Shown here one piece after another: positions 51,192-63,958 of a stretch of DNA of 64,000 nucleotides (the stretch's first letter is position 1; each line of letters starts with the position of its first letter). The stretch covers positions 604,501 through 668,500 of the forward strand of contig WPIO01000115.1 in the NCBI GenBank assembly GCA_009760855.2. Reading direction: 5' to 3'. The DNA comes from Cristatella mucedo. Its lineage: Eukaryota > Bryozoa > Phylactolaemata > Cristatellidae. The notes under the pieces were generated by a model. That model saw nothing but the letters and a program-made list of their open reading frames with translations. It ran no database searches and was not told the DNA's origin. A program made the translations under genes and the position numbers.

Positions 51192-52295
51192 TTATGTCGG
51201 TAATAGTTATATATTTGTATTGGCGAATGCCGGTGAGCCGCCCGGCTGTAGCCTGGATTGACGGCCTGTGTTATGGGACCTATCGCGGATATGATCTGCT
51301 TAGGATGTATAAGTATCTTGTTCGGTTGACCGATTCATAAGATCCATATTTATACATTAATTGAATTGTTCGTGCGATGATAGCGTTTCCTAGTGCTGCC
51401 TCTTGGTTATAGCTTGGAGTTCTCTGCAAACGACAGTCCAATGCCTACTGTCATGTATGTCACATCTCCTAAAATAATGATCCGATCACCTTAAAACTTT
51501 GGAATATATGATTGATTGTAGTTAATAATCATTCCAGCCTTTTCACATGCATATTTGACCTCAGTGGTCAAAACTGGCTGTGTTTGTCGGGCTGAGCCTT
51601 TGTCATTCTTTCACTCACATGTCGTAAAATGTCACAGGTAGGCTGATTGTGACCCAATCAACGTGAAATTCGAAATACATGCTCGTAAGTATGTGTTTCC
51701 ATGTTGTATGGCGAAAAATATAGTAACAATCTTGTTATTCGTCACCTACATGCTTCTGCAGCTTAAGTTGGCTTCTCTGAGTGCTGTCACAACTGTAGTA
51801 CTTGGTACCTCATCGATTGTACAACTTGGTCGATACTGGGCCGATCTGTGTGAAATTTGGAATATGGGTGGGCTCACCTGTCTCCATGTTCCCCCGTGCA
51901 TCTACGCATGATTGGTGTGTATGCATATAATTTGCCTGTCACAAAATGACCATGGGCTGTGTCCATAAGGACAGTCAACACTTTGAGATGTCGAATTAAA
52001 AAAAAAATTTGTGGGGGGGCGAGTGTGTAGTCGAGTGTCTTGCATCTTTTGAGTGGTTTGCCATATTTTTGCAATGACTGGTAGTAAATCAGGCAATGTG
52101 GTGGTATGACAAGATCGTAAATCAAAAGCATTCCTAGATAGTAATGTTGTTGCTAAGATTCATGAACTATGCATTACCAAAGAAAAGCACCCGGTCGCCA
52201 CCGTGGTACCCGGAACCGCCAGCTCAGACGCTGCTCGTTGGGCGGGAACTGTGAGCTGAGTACCCTCTCGTTTGGTATTCCTAGCATTGTCTCGA
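51192..52295. other. Intergenic, no gene seen
   Basis: Starts with the right target-duplication copy (GTCAT at 51,187-51,191). AT-rich, no family-like ORF. A short A-run followed by a G-run sits near 52,000-52,020. Confidence 0.45.
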
Positions 52296-52299
52296 ACCG

Positions 52300-55200
52300 C
52301 TCAGCATGCTCCCCCACATGCTTCACTGTAAATCTCTCAACTGAGTGGTCATCAGGCCTGTTGTAACTCCATCTGCCAGACTTGACGCTTGCCTTTGGAA
52401 TCCCTGCTCAATGTGCAATAAACCTCTGGTAATAAGCGACCTTATTTCTGAAAATGGTATCGACCTGCTAGCCCTAACTGAAACTTGACTGAAATCAATA
52501 AACTGCCCGACAATTGCAGATGCTACTCCATCTGGTTTCTCGTTCTTTCACTCCCCCAGATCAATAAAAACTGGAGGTGGAGTGGCTTTTATCGTGTGCT
52601 CGAAATTCAACTTCAAGCCATTTGCGGTATCCTCAAAGTAGTCTTTTAAATCAATTGTCTTGGTCTCACCTAAAAACAAGCTACCGATAGTGGCAGTAGT
52701 CTATCGCCCACCGGGTACCAAATTCTCTGTTATCTCAGATTTCTCCGATCTTATTTTTATTCTGTGTGCAAGAAATCGATCCTTCCTCGTTATGGGTGAT
52801 TTCAACGTTCACTTTGATAACTTATCTGACGCCTTCAGCACTAAATTTCGTGCATTGACTGACTCATTGTCTCTTGTGGCTCATGTGCATGGCCCTACCC
52901 ACATCAAGGGTCACACACTCGACCAGATTTTCTCATACAACTGCACTTTGTCATCACCAATTATTACCAAATCCTGCTTATCTGACCACATGCAGATCTC
53001 ATTCAATCTACAGTGTGTGCCCACATCCTCCTGTAAAATAACCTGTGAATCGCGAAACCCCAAGACCCTTGACATCGATGCTGTCCGTGCGAGAATATCT
53101 GCTTCACCTCTGCTGCCCAGTCCTTCCTCCGATCTGTCATCATTGGTAGATAGCTACAACACGACACTAGCTGACGAGCTCGACGAATTTGCACCTCTGA
53201 CAAAGCGGACTGTGCGCCCCCGCTCAGACGGCCTATGGTTCACCACGGACATTAAGCTAGCCAGGTATACTAAACGAAAGCATGAAAGAGCATACAAAAA
53301 ATACGGAATAACTGTTCATCGACAGGCATATGAAGAGTAATGTAGGTCGTACCAATCGATCCTAGCAAAGGCCAACTCTAGCTTCTATAGAAACATTGTT
53401 GAATCACAGATGCACAATCAAAAAATGCTGATGTAGACAATAAACCATTTGTTCAACCGTTCCCAGATTGGCTCCTTACCTGATGATCCTTGTGATGATC
53501 TAGCCGATCGCTTCTCTCGATTCTTTGTGCAGAAGATAGACAAGATCAGGGAATCCATCCCTGCGATGACAACCTCCCCACTAGAATGCTGTTCCTCAGT
53601 TCCTGGCTGCTCCTTAATGTCTGCATTTAAGCAGGTCACTAATGATCTAGTCCTAAAGTTCGTATCTCAATCAAAGAAGAAAACAAGTCATCTGGACCCT
53701 ATTCCCACTGTCCTGCTCCTACGTTGCATTGATCTGCTGCTGCCATGCATAACTAGCATCATTGAAATGTCATTAGCCTCAGGTCATGTCCCAGCACCTT
53801 TCAAAAACGCTGTAGTAGGCCACTTCTCAAGAAAGCGACACTAGACCAGGAGAGCTTAAGCAACTATCGCCCAGTCTCTCTTCTACCATTCCTATCAAAG
53901 ACACTTGAACGGGTCGTGGAAGACCAGCTGAACTCACATATAGAAACCTCACACCTTGCTAGCAAGATCCATTCTGGCTTTAGAGCTAATCACTCCACAG
54001 AGTCAGCATTGCTTAGGGTATACAACGACCTACTTAGGAATGCAGACATGGGTAGAGTGTCTCTGCTTGTTTTGCTTGATCTTTCGGCAGCTTTTGATAC
54101 TATCGATCACAAAGTTGTTATAGTGCGCTTCCCATCTCACCTGGGCATCACTGGCACTGCTCTGCAGTGGTTCAGGTCCAATCTCAGTGGGAGGCTCCTG
54201 GGCATTGACGTGAATTGACAAAGATCATCTGAAGTACGTCTGAAATATGGAGTACCTCAGGGCTCCGTGCTAGGTCCGATTCTTTTCACGATTTTTACTC
54301 TCCCTCTTGCTGATGTGATTGCCATGCACAATCTAGGCTTTCACTTCCATGCGGATGACACTCAGTTGTACCTTTGCTTTGATCCCTCTCAGCCTACGAG
54401 CACCTCAAACTCTCGCAACTCACTTGCTGCATGCATTGATTACATCTGCACACGGATGGCAGCAAATGTTCTAAAACTTAACGATGATAAAACTAACTTA
54501 ATAGTTATGGGAAAACCCACTGTGATTCATAGATTAGAAAGGCCGACTCTCAAAATTGGCTCTGCCAGCATGTCTCCTTTTGCATCAGCTCGAAATCTAG
54601 GTGTCATATTCCAAAGCGACCTCTCGTTACACGACCATGTCAGCTCCACAGTCATATCTGGCATTTTCAGCTTAATAACATAGCTAAAATTCGGGCCTGT
54701 CTAGGTAAGGATACCACGTCCAAGTTTGTCCATGCATTCGTGACATCCCGTCTCGACTGATGCAACTCACTCCTTACTGGCCTACCAGCATGCGCGATCA
54801 GGCGGTTGCAGCTGGTGCAAAACTCTGCAGCTAGGCTTGTCTGTCGTGAGCGTCGCAGTTGCCACATTACTCCACTTCTCGCCGACCTGCACTGGCTACC
54901 AGTCAATCAGTGGAATGACTTCAAGGTTTTGTCAGTCACTTTGAGGTCCCTTCATTCTATTGCTCCAGCCTATCTTTCAGATATACTACCCCATCAGGCC
55001 AAGCATCGCAGCACTAGCTTTTCGGAATCTAACAGTCTAAAAATACCTCTTACAGACCTTAAATCCTCTGGAGACCCTGCATTTAGTTAGTATGCTCCCA
55101 AGGCCTGGAAGTCCCTCCCGACCTGCGGCCGAAGATACCCTGACCTGACCACATTTAAAAGAAACTTTAAAACACACCTATTTAGGACAGCATATAGTGG

Positions 55201-55450
55201 GTCTCTGTGATTTGTCCTTGATGAGCTTTTGCGTGCTGACACTGTGCAAGCTGCCACTAACCACATTTGCATGCTGACCCTGTGCATGTCACCCCTAAAC
55301 ATATTATTCATTGTGGTTGGTTTCCAAGCATGATTTTACTTACCATTCAATTGCATTTCACTTTACAGCAAAGCGCCTAGAAAGAGATTAAGTTCTCTGA
55401 GGGCGCTTTATCAAGTGTATCATTATTATCAATTATATTATTATTATGAC
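52300..55450 (+). mobile_element. L2A LINE, longest copy (endonuclease plus RT)
   Basis: L2-clade non-LTR retrotransposon. The APE-type endonuclease starts near 52,395 with ISDLISENGIDLLALTET and continues VVYRPPGTKF, FLVMGDFNVHFDNLSD and CLSDHMQISF. Then come the linker, RT motif A ([19 protein letters not shown]), [30 protein letters not shown] (the catalytic xADD, with H for Y), LKLNDDKTNLIVMGKP and the C-terminal HWLPVNQWNDFKVLS. The 3' UTR and tail end ...GGGCGCTTTATCAAGTG. A handful of stops (near 52,490, 53,340 and 54,220) and frameshifts inactivate it. No ORF1 was found upstream. Confidence 0.93.
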
Positions 55451-55675
55451 TGAGCTGCCGTGCTATACGTGACCTCGGACTTTAACAGGTTATCAGAAGG
55501 TAAACCCACTGCTATATCGCATCAAACGATAGGTAAGGCAACCAGTGTTCTTTGTGCCAATTTTCATGCCAATCATTTTATTGGTTTTTGTACGATAATA
55601 ATATATGTGCTTTAGGGGGACAACTCGCACTTTTAGCGACCATTTTGGGGAATAACTCCTCGTACTGGCCTCCTT

Positions 55676-56460
55676 ACCCCAGGAGGAATGGGACAGCTAA
55701 TTTATGGTCCACACAGGACCAGAGGGCACGAACAGGCTGCAACTAATGCTGTAGTTCTGGTAGGTACGAAGGAGCCAAGCCGTGGCGGGCCTTGTGGGTC
55801 AGCTTAAGTACTTTGCTCTGTATCAGTTACTCAACCGGCAACTATCCTAGCTCTTTTAGCAGAGGAGACACGTGCCCAAACCGCTGGGACTTAAAGAGTA
55901 GCCTTGCAGCCATATTCACAGTCAGCTGCAGTGGCCTAATAGCTTTCATCGGAAGCCCAGCCAAAAGGGAATTACATTAATCAATCCGAGACAGAACTAA
56001 AGAGCTAGTTTCATTTTTTACAAGCCACTGTTAGACAGCTCATAATCTTGGATAGGGATTAATTGTGATGACTAGCTGTAGAAGCAGACTTCTGAATGAA
56101 GCTTTTGATATTGAGGTGGCTGTCGAAAACGACACCTTAATTTCGAGCACATGGCGACGGTCGCACAATAGCATCACCTATTAGAAGAGCAAAGCTTTTT
56201 AATCCAGCCACACGCTTAGGGTGTCCTATGAGTAGCACTTTGGTTTTATCATCATTTTATTTCAGGAAGTTTTCCGACATCCAGGATCGAATATCGGCAA
56301 GGCAAGCATTCAGTTTCTCAGTTGCTGCAGCAGATTCCGACGGTTTGAATGACAAATACAACTGAGTATCGTCAGCATAGAAGTGATATCCTATGCTATG
56401 GGCCTTAATTACTATACCCAGAGGTTGTGTATAGATGGAGAACAGCAAGGGACCGAGTAA
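55676..56460 (-). mobile_element. LINE-B internal fragment (RT)
   Basis: On the minus strand, [20 protein letters not shown] then [20 protein letters not shown] and [15 protein letters not shown] mark the L2-type RT catalytic region. The low-coordinate end carries the 'AELLHQ' region, frame-broken. Both ends are truncated. Confidence 0.82.
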
Positions 56461-56539
56461 AAAACCTAAAAATCTATAGCCAGGTTGTCTCGAATGATGG
56501 ACGCAGATTGAAAATTACACCACCACTCACTGACCTCCA

Positions 56540-57865
56540 TCAGTCGTTCATCATAAAGATAAACAAGATCAGGAAGTCCATCCCTACGATGGCAGTAACC
56601 CCCTGATATGCGGTCTCTCAATTCCATGCAGCATCTCAATGTCTACATTCAAGGAGGTCACTAGAGACCTCGTCCTGAAGCTCATATCCAAATCAAAGAA
56701 GACAACTAGTCCTTTGGACCCTCTTCCCTCTATCCTGTTTCTAAGATGCATTGATCTGCTGCTGCCGTGGATTAACATAATTATTATGTCATTTAATTTA
56801 GGTCCTGTTCCAGCACCTCTCAAGCCAGGTTGTAGTCAGGCCACTTCTCAAGCAACCAACACTAGACCAAGAGAATTTGTGCAAATACTGCCCAGTCTTC
56901 CTTCCAACGTTATTATCAAAAACACTGGAACGAGTCGTGGCAGAGCGGCAGAACTCATATATTGAAACATCAAACCTTGCTAGTAAGTTCCAGTCTGGCG
57001 TTGGATTTAATCACTCCACAGAGTCAGCCTTGCTTCGGGTGTACAACGACCTACTTAAGAATGCAGACATGGGTAGAGTATCTCAGCTTGCTTTGTTCGA
57101 TATTTCGGCAGCTTTTGATACTATCGATCACCAAGTCCTTCTTGAATGCCTCTCATCTCACCTGGGAATTATTGGCACTGCATTGCAATGATTCAGGTCC
57201 TATCTCAGTGGGAGACTCCAGAGTATTGTTTTGAACGGACAAACATCAGAAGAACGTCTAAAATATGGGGTACGTCAGGGCTCCGTGCTTGCTCATAATC
57301 TTTTCACGGTTTATACTCTTGCTCTTGCCGATGTGATGGCCAAGCACAACGTAGGGCTTTCACTTCTATGCATATGACACTTAGTTGTACCTTTGCTTTG
57401 ATTACTCCCTGCCCTCGGCCACGTCGAATTCTTCCGACGCCCTTGCTGCATGTATTGATGACATTCACACATGCATGGAAAAACATTTTACTAAATTGAT
57501 CGATGATGAAGCCAACTCACTAGTTATTGGCAAACCAAGTATGATTCGGAAATTAGAAAGGCTAACACTTGAAATTGGCTGTGATAGCATATGTCTTGTT
57601 GAATCTTCACGAAATATAGGTGTCATGTTCCAAAGTGACTTTTCGTTAGACGACCACATTAGCTCCACAATCAAGGCTACACTTTTAGCTACATAACATT
57701 GCTAAAAGTCGGGCTTATTTAGACAGCGATATCTCATCCATATTGGTGCACGCATTTGTAACATTCCGTCTTGACTACCGAAACTCACTGCTTGCTGGTC
57801 TACTGGCCTGTGCACTCAAGCGATTACAGCTGGTGCACAATTCTGTGCCTAGGCTTCGAGATAGA
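56540..57865 (+). mobile_element. L2A LINE fragment, truncated at both ends
   Basis: Encodes [40 protein letters not shown], a decayed YGVRQGSVL and LIDDEANSLVIGKPSMIRKL. Stops at about 57,865 with no tail. It provides the reference for the (TA)n site at 13.94 kb (AACTCATATATTGAAAC). Confidence 0.85.
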
Positions 57866-58133
57866 CATACAGGAGATATAAAAATCAAGGACGTCAAAGC
57901 TCTGTTTAATTAGTAGTAAAATATGTGCTACTTTAGTACATGATTGATATACTAACTGCCGTCGTGTATTACGACATCCGGACATTACCAGCAGTTGACG
58001 TGAAAAGGAAGCCGGCGATACATATGTGATGCTGCATTAAGGTTCATACCTTACCATACAAGGCCCAAGCCATTAAGTAGGATCGGACTATTCCATACAC
58101 GTTAAATACTATGCTTACAGTCTTTGTCATTCT

Positions 58134-58290
58134 TCGAGCTGTTTGACTCAGTGGTTAAGGTGCTGGCCCCGACCAAGATCAAGGTGCTTGTATTTCAAGA
58201 TCGAGGACCAAGTCAAGGCATATGTGATTGCCTGAATATAGATTGGGTCTTCTTAGGGTGCTATACAAGCGATTTATATTATACTATTCT
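58134..58290 (+). mobile_element. tRNA-derived SINE (SINE-A), second copy
   Basis: GAGCTGTTTGACTCAGTGGT, then TTAAGGTGCTGGCCCCGACC, with a degenerate box B (AGATCGAGGACC) and an L2A-like end (GATTGCCTGAATATAGATTG ... GGGTGCTATACAAGCG) followed by TTATATT. It aligns over its length with the minus-strand copy at 9.2-9.35 kb. Confidence 0.72.
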
Positions 58291-58975
58291 TTATGTCGAC
58301 ACGAAGTGCAGCTAAAGCAAGACGATCTTGGAAGATAAATTTGTTTTACAAACTAATCGATGAAGTTTTTATTCACAGTAGATTTTGACTAACATTGTGC
58401 ACATCTATCGTCGTATAAAAATTGTTCTGCAGTTCTATGTGATAGTAAAACCTCAAAGAGTACTTAAAGGATATAAAGTTACTTGAAGTTAGAAGTTAGG
58501 TCAAAATGAATTTTCAAACTTTTCAAAATATTTTGTAGTTCTATGAGGATATTCAAATCCCAAAGAGTTTATAAGATATATAGTTTTTCAAAGTTAGGCA
58601 TTAAGACCAATCGAGTTTATGAACTACCTTTGTGAACATATGACGATAATCCCGAGCTTGCATGCAATCGACACTAAGTAGCTGTTGGTATTTGCAAGTC
58701 GTCTTGCTAAAATACGTCAGAGCAAGTCGTACGAATCAGGTTAAAACTCCTTTTTTAAATGGATGCAAATAATCGAGTGATTGAGTGCTGGCGAAACCTA
58801 GTTTTCTCCTGGTCACACTAGACCATGCATAGACTCAGACTTAATCATTGAGGAGAGACACAGAGGGTCGGGGGGGTGTGTGTGTGGAAAGCACAATCTC
58901 TCTGCTTAATGCAAGACTGCCACATACATTCTTGGCCAGCTACATGGTTTTACAGGTTCTGGACTGATTTTATAT
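58291..58975. other. Intergenic, no gene seen
   Basis: AT-rich. Two imperfect copies of a sentence-like unit (TTCTATG.GATA.T..AA..C.CAAAGAGT) appear at about 58,430-58,460 and 58,535-58,565. A short GT tract lies at 58,872-58,884. Confidence 0.35.
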
Positions 58976-58979
58976 AAGA

Positions 58980-59790
58980 TAGATACATCAGCTCCACAAT
59001 CAAGTCTGCCTACTTTTAGCTACACAACGTTGCTAAAAATCTGGCTTGTTTAGATAAGGATACCACGTCTAAGTTGGTTCATTCATTTGTGACATCCCGT
59101 CTTACCTTCTGTAACTCACTGCTTGCTGGCCTACCACCACTTGCAATCAGGCGATTACAGCTGGTGCAAAATTCCACAGCTAGGCTTGTCTGTCGTGAGC
59201 TTCGCAGTTGCTGCATCACAGCAATTTTTGCCGACCTGCACTGACTCCCAGTCAAGCAACACATCGACTTCAAGGTTTTATCGCTCACTCTTAGGTCCCT
59301 TCATTCTCTGGCTCCCGCCTATCTCTCAGATCTACTTCCCGGCCAGAACAAGCATCGTACCACCCACTTTTCGGAATCCAACAGTTTACCAATACCTCGA
59401 ACAGATCTTAAATCCTTTGGATACTGCGTATCTAGTTCGTACGCTCCCAAAGCCTGGAACTCCCCCCCTCCCGACTGGCGTCAATACGTCCCCTGACTTT
59501 AGCACATTTAAAAAGAACTAAAAAACACCTATTTAAGACCACATTTAGTTGGTCCCTGTAATTCGTCCTTTATGTGCTTATGCATAATGGAACTGTGGAT
59601 GCTGATACTAACCACATTTGCATGCTGACCCAATGCATGTCACCTCTAACCATGTTATTCATGTTGTTTATCAAGCATGATATTACTCACCATTCAATCG
59701 CGTTTCACTGTGCAGCAAATATAAAGCGCCTAGAAAGAGATTGAGTTCTCCGAGGGCACTTTATCAAGTGCAATAATGCTATTAATATTA
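58980..59790 (+). mobile_element. L2A LINE 3' end
   Basis: From 'ATCAGCTCCACAATCAAGTC' through the '[20 protein letters not shown]' type region, FKVL.SL.SLHSLAPAYLSDLL, to the full tail ...GGGCACTTTATCAAGTGCAA. Frame-broken. Confidence 0.85.
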
Positions 59791-59794
59791 TTAT

Positions 59795-60660
59795 AGCCAT
59801 GCAGCCATATCCATAGCCAGCTGCATTGGTCTAGTTGCTTTCTTTGGTAGCCCAGCCAAAACATACTTGCAACAATTAAGCTGAGACAGAAATAAGGACA
59901 TAGTTGATTTTTTTGCAAGCCACTGCGGAATATAGCTCTTAATCTTAGATAGAGATCGGAAGTGATGGATAGCCGTAGAAGCTGTCTTCTGACGAATCTT
60001 TTGAAGATAAGGCAGCTGTCGAAAGGGACACCTAAATTTAGAGCACGCGATGTTGGTCGTACAAGAGCATCCCCTGTTTGAAGAGCAAATATTTTAATCC
60101 AGCCACACGCTTAGGGTGTCCTATGAGCAGAGGTTTGGTTTTTATCATCTTTAGTTTCAAGAATTTTTCCAAGATCCTTGATCGATTATCGGAAGGTAAT
60201 CATTCAATTGATAAGTTGCAGCAGTGGATTCCGACGGTTTGAATAACAAATGCAGCTGAGTATCGTCAACGAAAAAGTGACATCCCATTCCATGGGGCCT
60301 GATCACTTTTCCTAGAGGCTGAGTATAAATGGAGAGCAGCAAGGGACCGAGTACAGACCCTTGAGGTACTCCACAGGTGACCGGTCTCGTGTGTAAGACC
60401 TGACCCCCACACGACAATGATTGAACACGATCGGACAAGTATGACTTAAACCGTGCCAATTCCTCGTCTGTCAGAACGATCGTTACTCTCAATCGGTCAA
60501 GTAAAACATCATGATCTATTGTGTCGAAGGCGTCAGACAGATCTAACAGAGCTAGGGCAGTGACACTCTCGTCGTCATTCCCACGCAACGTAGAATGTCA
60601 TTAGTAACACGGAGGAGAGCAGTTTCAGTGGAGTGCTGCCTATTGATCCCTTATTGAAAT
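59795..60660 (-). mobile_element. LINE-B internal fragment (RT)
   Basis: On the minus strand: [58 protein letters not shown] and the catalytic FVDDTQLHLLFKPSES. Lower coordinates hold the decayed C-terminal part. It abuts an L2A tail on either side. Confidence 0.85.
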
Positions 60661-60689
60661 GGTTCCGACATTTCAATCTTCTCAAATTC

Positions 60690-60815
60690 ATTTTGCTTGT
60701 TTATCAGGCATGATATTACTTCACCATTCAATTGCATTTCCTTTTGCAGCAAATGTGAAGCCCCTAGAGAGAGATTAAGTTCTCTGAGGGCGCTTTATCA
60801 AGTCCATTATTATTA
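60690..60815 (+). mobile_element. L2A 3' tail copy
   Basis: CATTCAATTGCATTTCCTTT, GCAGCAAATGTGAAGCCCCT, AGAGAGAGATTAAG ... GGGCGCTTTATCAAG, then ATTATT repeats. Confidence 0.82.
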
Positions 60816-60829
60816 ATATTACTATTAGT

Positions 60830-61715
60830 AAATTGTTCAACAAGCTACTTAACATTAGGTTTTGATGAAGGAGATTTCTAGCAATATTTAACTTAGTGCC
60901 AATAGTGGGCATGGAAGCTAATAGATACAATATTTCATCCGCTTAGGCATCGATTCAAATTTGAATTTTAATATCCCGCCCTGAAACCGTAGTTTCTAAA
61001 CTGCACGGAGTGTCAATCAAGTCCCATAACAAATGAACATGAAACGTATTTATTCAAACTTGCTAATTGTATTAACAATATTTAGCAACTCGTGACGCCT
61101 ATGCGATCGTACCTATAAATGTGATGAAAGAATCTGCACGAAATAAAACAGTGGCTTTCAATGGTCAATCTTTTATTTCGCTGCTATTCAGCAGTCGTAC
61201 AATGCTCAATGTGCTGACAATGTGCCTTTGGATGCATGATCTCGATTTTTTAACGTGGACGACATGCTGCAACGAAAGAAAGGAGATAGGTTATTATCAC
61301 AAGTACAAATTCCTTTTATTTACGCAAAACACATTGGAAGTTAATTTGTTTAGAATATGTCACAAGGCGAATCGGCTTTCAAATTCACGGCTTTATTAGA
61401 AAAAGAGTGTCCGAGTCAGCACTCTCACAATGAAGACATTATAAGGTGTCGTAATTACTTATCGTATTACTCTCAGCCAACTGATTCCAAACAGATCACA
61501 TTTTTGGCATGACAGTAACTAGGCAAGCAACCAATCTCGTTTATTTAAACTTTTTTCTTAACCTCATTTGGTCTCAAACGGAAACATTCTCGGCAGTTAT
61601 TCTCAGTAAGCACCGTATTCGTAATTCGGAAACAATTTTCCCGCCCGGCCTTGGGGCATCTAGTCATGAGCTATTTTTAAGGCCCTTTAGACTGTCTCAG
61701 TTTAGTCTGAGCCAA
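60830..61715. other. Intergenic, no gene seen
   Basis: AT-rich. The open frame at 61,121-61,399 has no family resemblance and unremarkable composition. Confidence 0.4.
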
Positions 61716-61716
61716 T

Positions 61717-62315
61717 AATAATAATAATACACCTGATAAAGCCCCTCAGAGATCTCAATCTCTTTCTAGGCGCTTCCCCATTTGCAGCAAAGGGAAACGC
61801 GATTGAATGGTGAGTAATGTCATGTTTGATGAACAACATGAATCACATTGTTATGGGTGACATGCACTAGGTCAGCATGGAAGTGTGTATAGTGGCACCA
61901 TGCACAGTGTCAGCACGCAAAAGCACTTAAAGGAAGAGTCACAGGGACCCAAAAAATGCCGTCCTAAATAAGTGTTTTCAAGTTTTGTTTTTAAATGTGG
62001 TCAAATCAGGGGATTTTGTGACGCTACTCGGGAGTGAGTTCCAGGCTTTGGGAGCATACGAACTAAATGCACGGTCTTCAAAGGATTTTAGGTTTGCACC
62101 AGGTATTGGTAAACTGTTGGATTCTGAAAAGCTTGTAAAGCGATGCTTGGCCACGTGGGGGAATAGATCTTAGAATTAGGCTAGAGCCAAAGAATGAAGT
62201 GACCTAAAAGTGAACGACAAAACCTTGAAGCTGATTGATCGCTGGACTGGTAGCCAGTGCAGGTCGGCTAGAAGTGGTGTGACGTGGCAACTGTGATGCT
62301 CACGACAAACAAGAC
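61717..62315 (-). mobile_element. L2A LINE 3' end, minus strand
   Basis: Starts with (AATAAT)n and the reverse tail (AAAGCCCCTCAGAGATCTCA), then the 3' UTR and ORF2 C-terminus (complement of GGAACTCACTCCCGAG). It abuts the next copy head to head at about 62,315. Confidence 0.85.
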
Positions 62316-63485
62316 GGGACTTTTTCACGGTTTATACTCTGCCTCTTGCTGATGTGATTGCCAAGCACAATCTAGGCTTTCACTTCTATGCAGATGACAC
62401 TCAGTTGTACCTTTGCTTTGATCCCTCCCAGCCTTCGAGCACCTCAAATTATCTAAACTCACTAGCTGCATGCATTGATGACATCCGCACATGGATGGCA
62501 GCAAATGTTCTAAAACTTAACGATGATAAAACTAACTTACTAGTTATGGGCAAACCCAGTGGGATAAAGAGATTGGAAAGGCTGATTCTCAAAATTGGCT
62601 CTGCCAGCTTATCTCAAGTTGAATCAACTCGAAATCTAGGTGTCATATTCCAAAGTGACCTCTCGTTAGACGACCATATCAGCTCCACAGTCAGATCCGC
62701 CTATCTTCAGCTTCATAACATTGCTAAAATTTGGGCCTGTTAAGATAAAGATACCACGTCAAAGTTGATCCATACATTCGTGACATCCCGTCTCGACTTC
62801 TGCAACTCACTGCTTACTGGCCTACCAGCATGTGCGATCAGGCGATTGCAGCTGGTGCAAAACTCTGCAGCTAGGCTTGTCTGTCGTGAGCGTCGCAGTT
62901 GCTACATTACTCCACTTCTCGCCGACCTGCACTGGCTACCAGTCAAGCAACGGATTGACTTCAAGGTTTTGTTGCTCACTTTTAGGTTCCTTCATTCTAT
63001 GGCTCCAGCCTATCTGTCAGATATACTACCCCACCAGGCCAAGCATCGTACCACCCGCTTTTCGGAATCCAGCAGTCTAGAAATACCTCGTACAAACCTT
63101 AAATCTTTTGGAGACCGTGCATTTAGTTCGTATGCTCCCAAAGCCTGGAACTCCCTCCCGACCTGCGTCAGAACATCCCCCGACCTGACCACATTTAAAA
63201 GGAACCTAAAAACACACCTATTTAGGAAAGCATTTAGCGGGTCCCTGTGATTCGTCCTTGATGCGCTTATGCGTGCTGACACTGTGCATGCTGCCACTAA
63301 CCACATTTGCATGCTGACCCTGTGCATGTCACCCCTAACCATATTATTCATTTTGTTTGTTTTTTCAAGCATGATTTTACTTACTATTCAATTGCGTTTC
63401 ACTTTACAGCAATTGTAAAGCGCCCAGAGAGAGAGATTAAGTTCCCTGAGGGCACTTTATCAAGTGAATTATTATTTTTATTATT
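62316..63485 (+). mobile_element. L2A LINE 3' third, well preserved
   Basis: [20 protein letters not shown] (RT catalytic ADD), LKLNDDKTNLLVMGKPSGIK, RNLGVIFQSDLSLDDHISST, then the 161-codon frame 62,765-63,250 ([60 protein letters not shown]). Ends with the full tail and (TTA)n. One stop separates the two frames (near 62,744). The best-kept C-terminus of the family in this window. Confidence 0.92.
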
Positions 63486-63746
63486 ATTATTATTTAAATT
63501 TACGAAAACTTGCTCAGTTTTAATTCTCATACTTTCAGATAAGCTATTAGAGAGTTACTGCATTGATATCAAAGAAGTGTAAGCGAGAAAACCATCGCAT
63601 CTCTAACCTCGATACTCAAACAAATCTGCGAGATAATCTTATGAAAATGATATGGTAACTGATACTATATATTTAAGAGTTCAAAAATTATTTAAGTATA
63701 CGATATTGTAGCCAATTGGTTAATATGAGCAATTTCAACATAAAAC

Positions 63747-63958
63747 TTAAATGCATTCATTTATAGCTGTATAAAATTGAGAAAAGTAGCAGTCACTTGT
63801 GGAGCAATAATTGGAGCAATCCTCGATGGTGTTAAATCGATTCTTATTTCCTTGGCATCCGCCGTAGGGAAAGCGTTTGCATTCACATGTTTTGTAATCG
63901 TAGTGGAATTTTGTACTGAGTGCTCGGCAAGGTCCAGTCGCGGGCGGCAATCTGCAAA
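63747..63958 (-). CDS. Kunitz/BPTI-domain serine protease inhibitor, terminal exon
   Basis: Minus-strand exon after acceptor TTCCCTTTTACAG, ending in TAA at 63,747-63,749. It encodes one complete Kunitz domain: spacing C-x8-C-x15-C-x7-C-x12-C-x3-C, with the reactive loop GPCRAL (P1 Arg, so a trypsin-like target is expected), FPYGGCQGNKNRF and EDCSNYC. There are nine cysteines in all: the six canonical ones, an extra one two residues before the third canonical Cys (KTCEC), and two in the tail (STSDC, NEC). The signal-peptide exon must lie beyond the window's right edge. Such inhibitors are abundant in tick saliva, where they act on host haemostasis, but they also occur in other animals. Confidence 0.9.
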
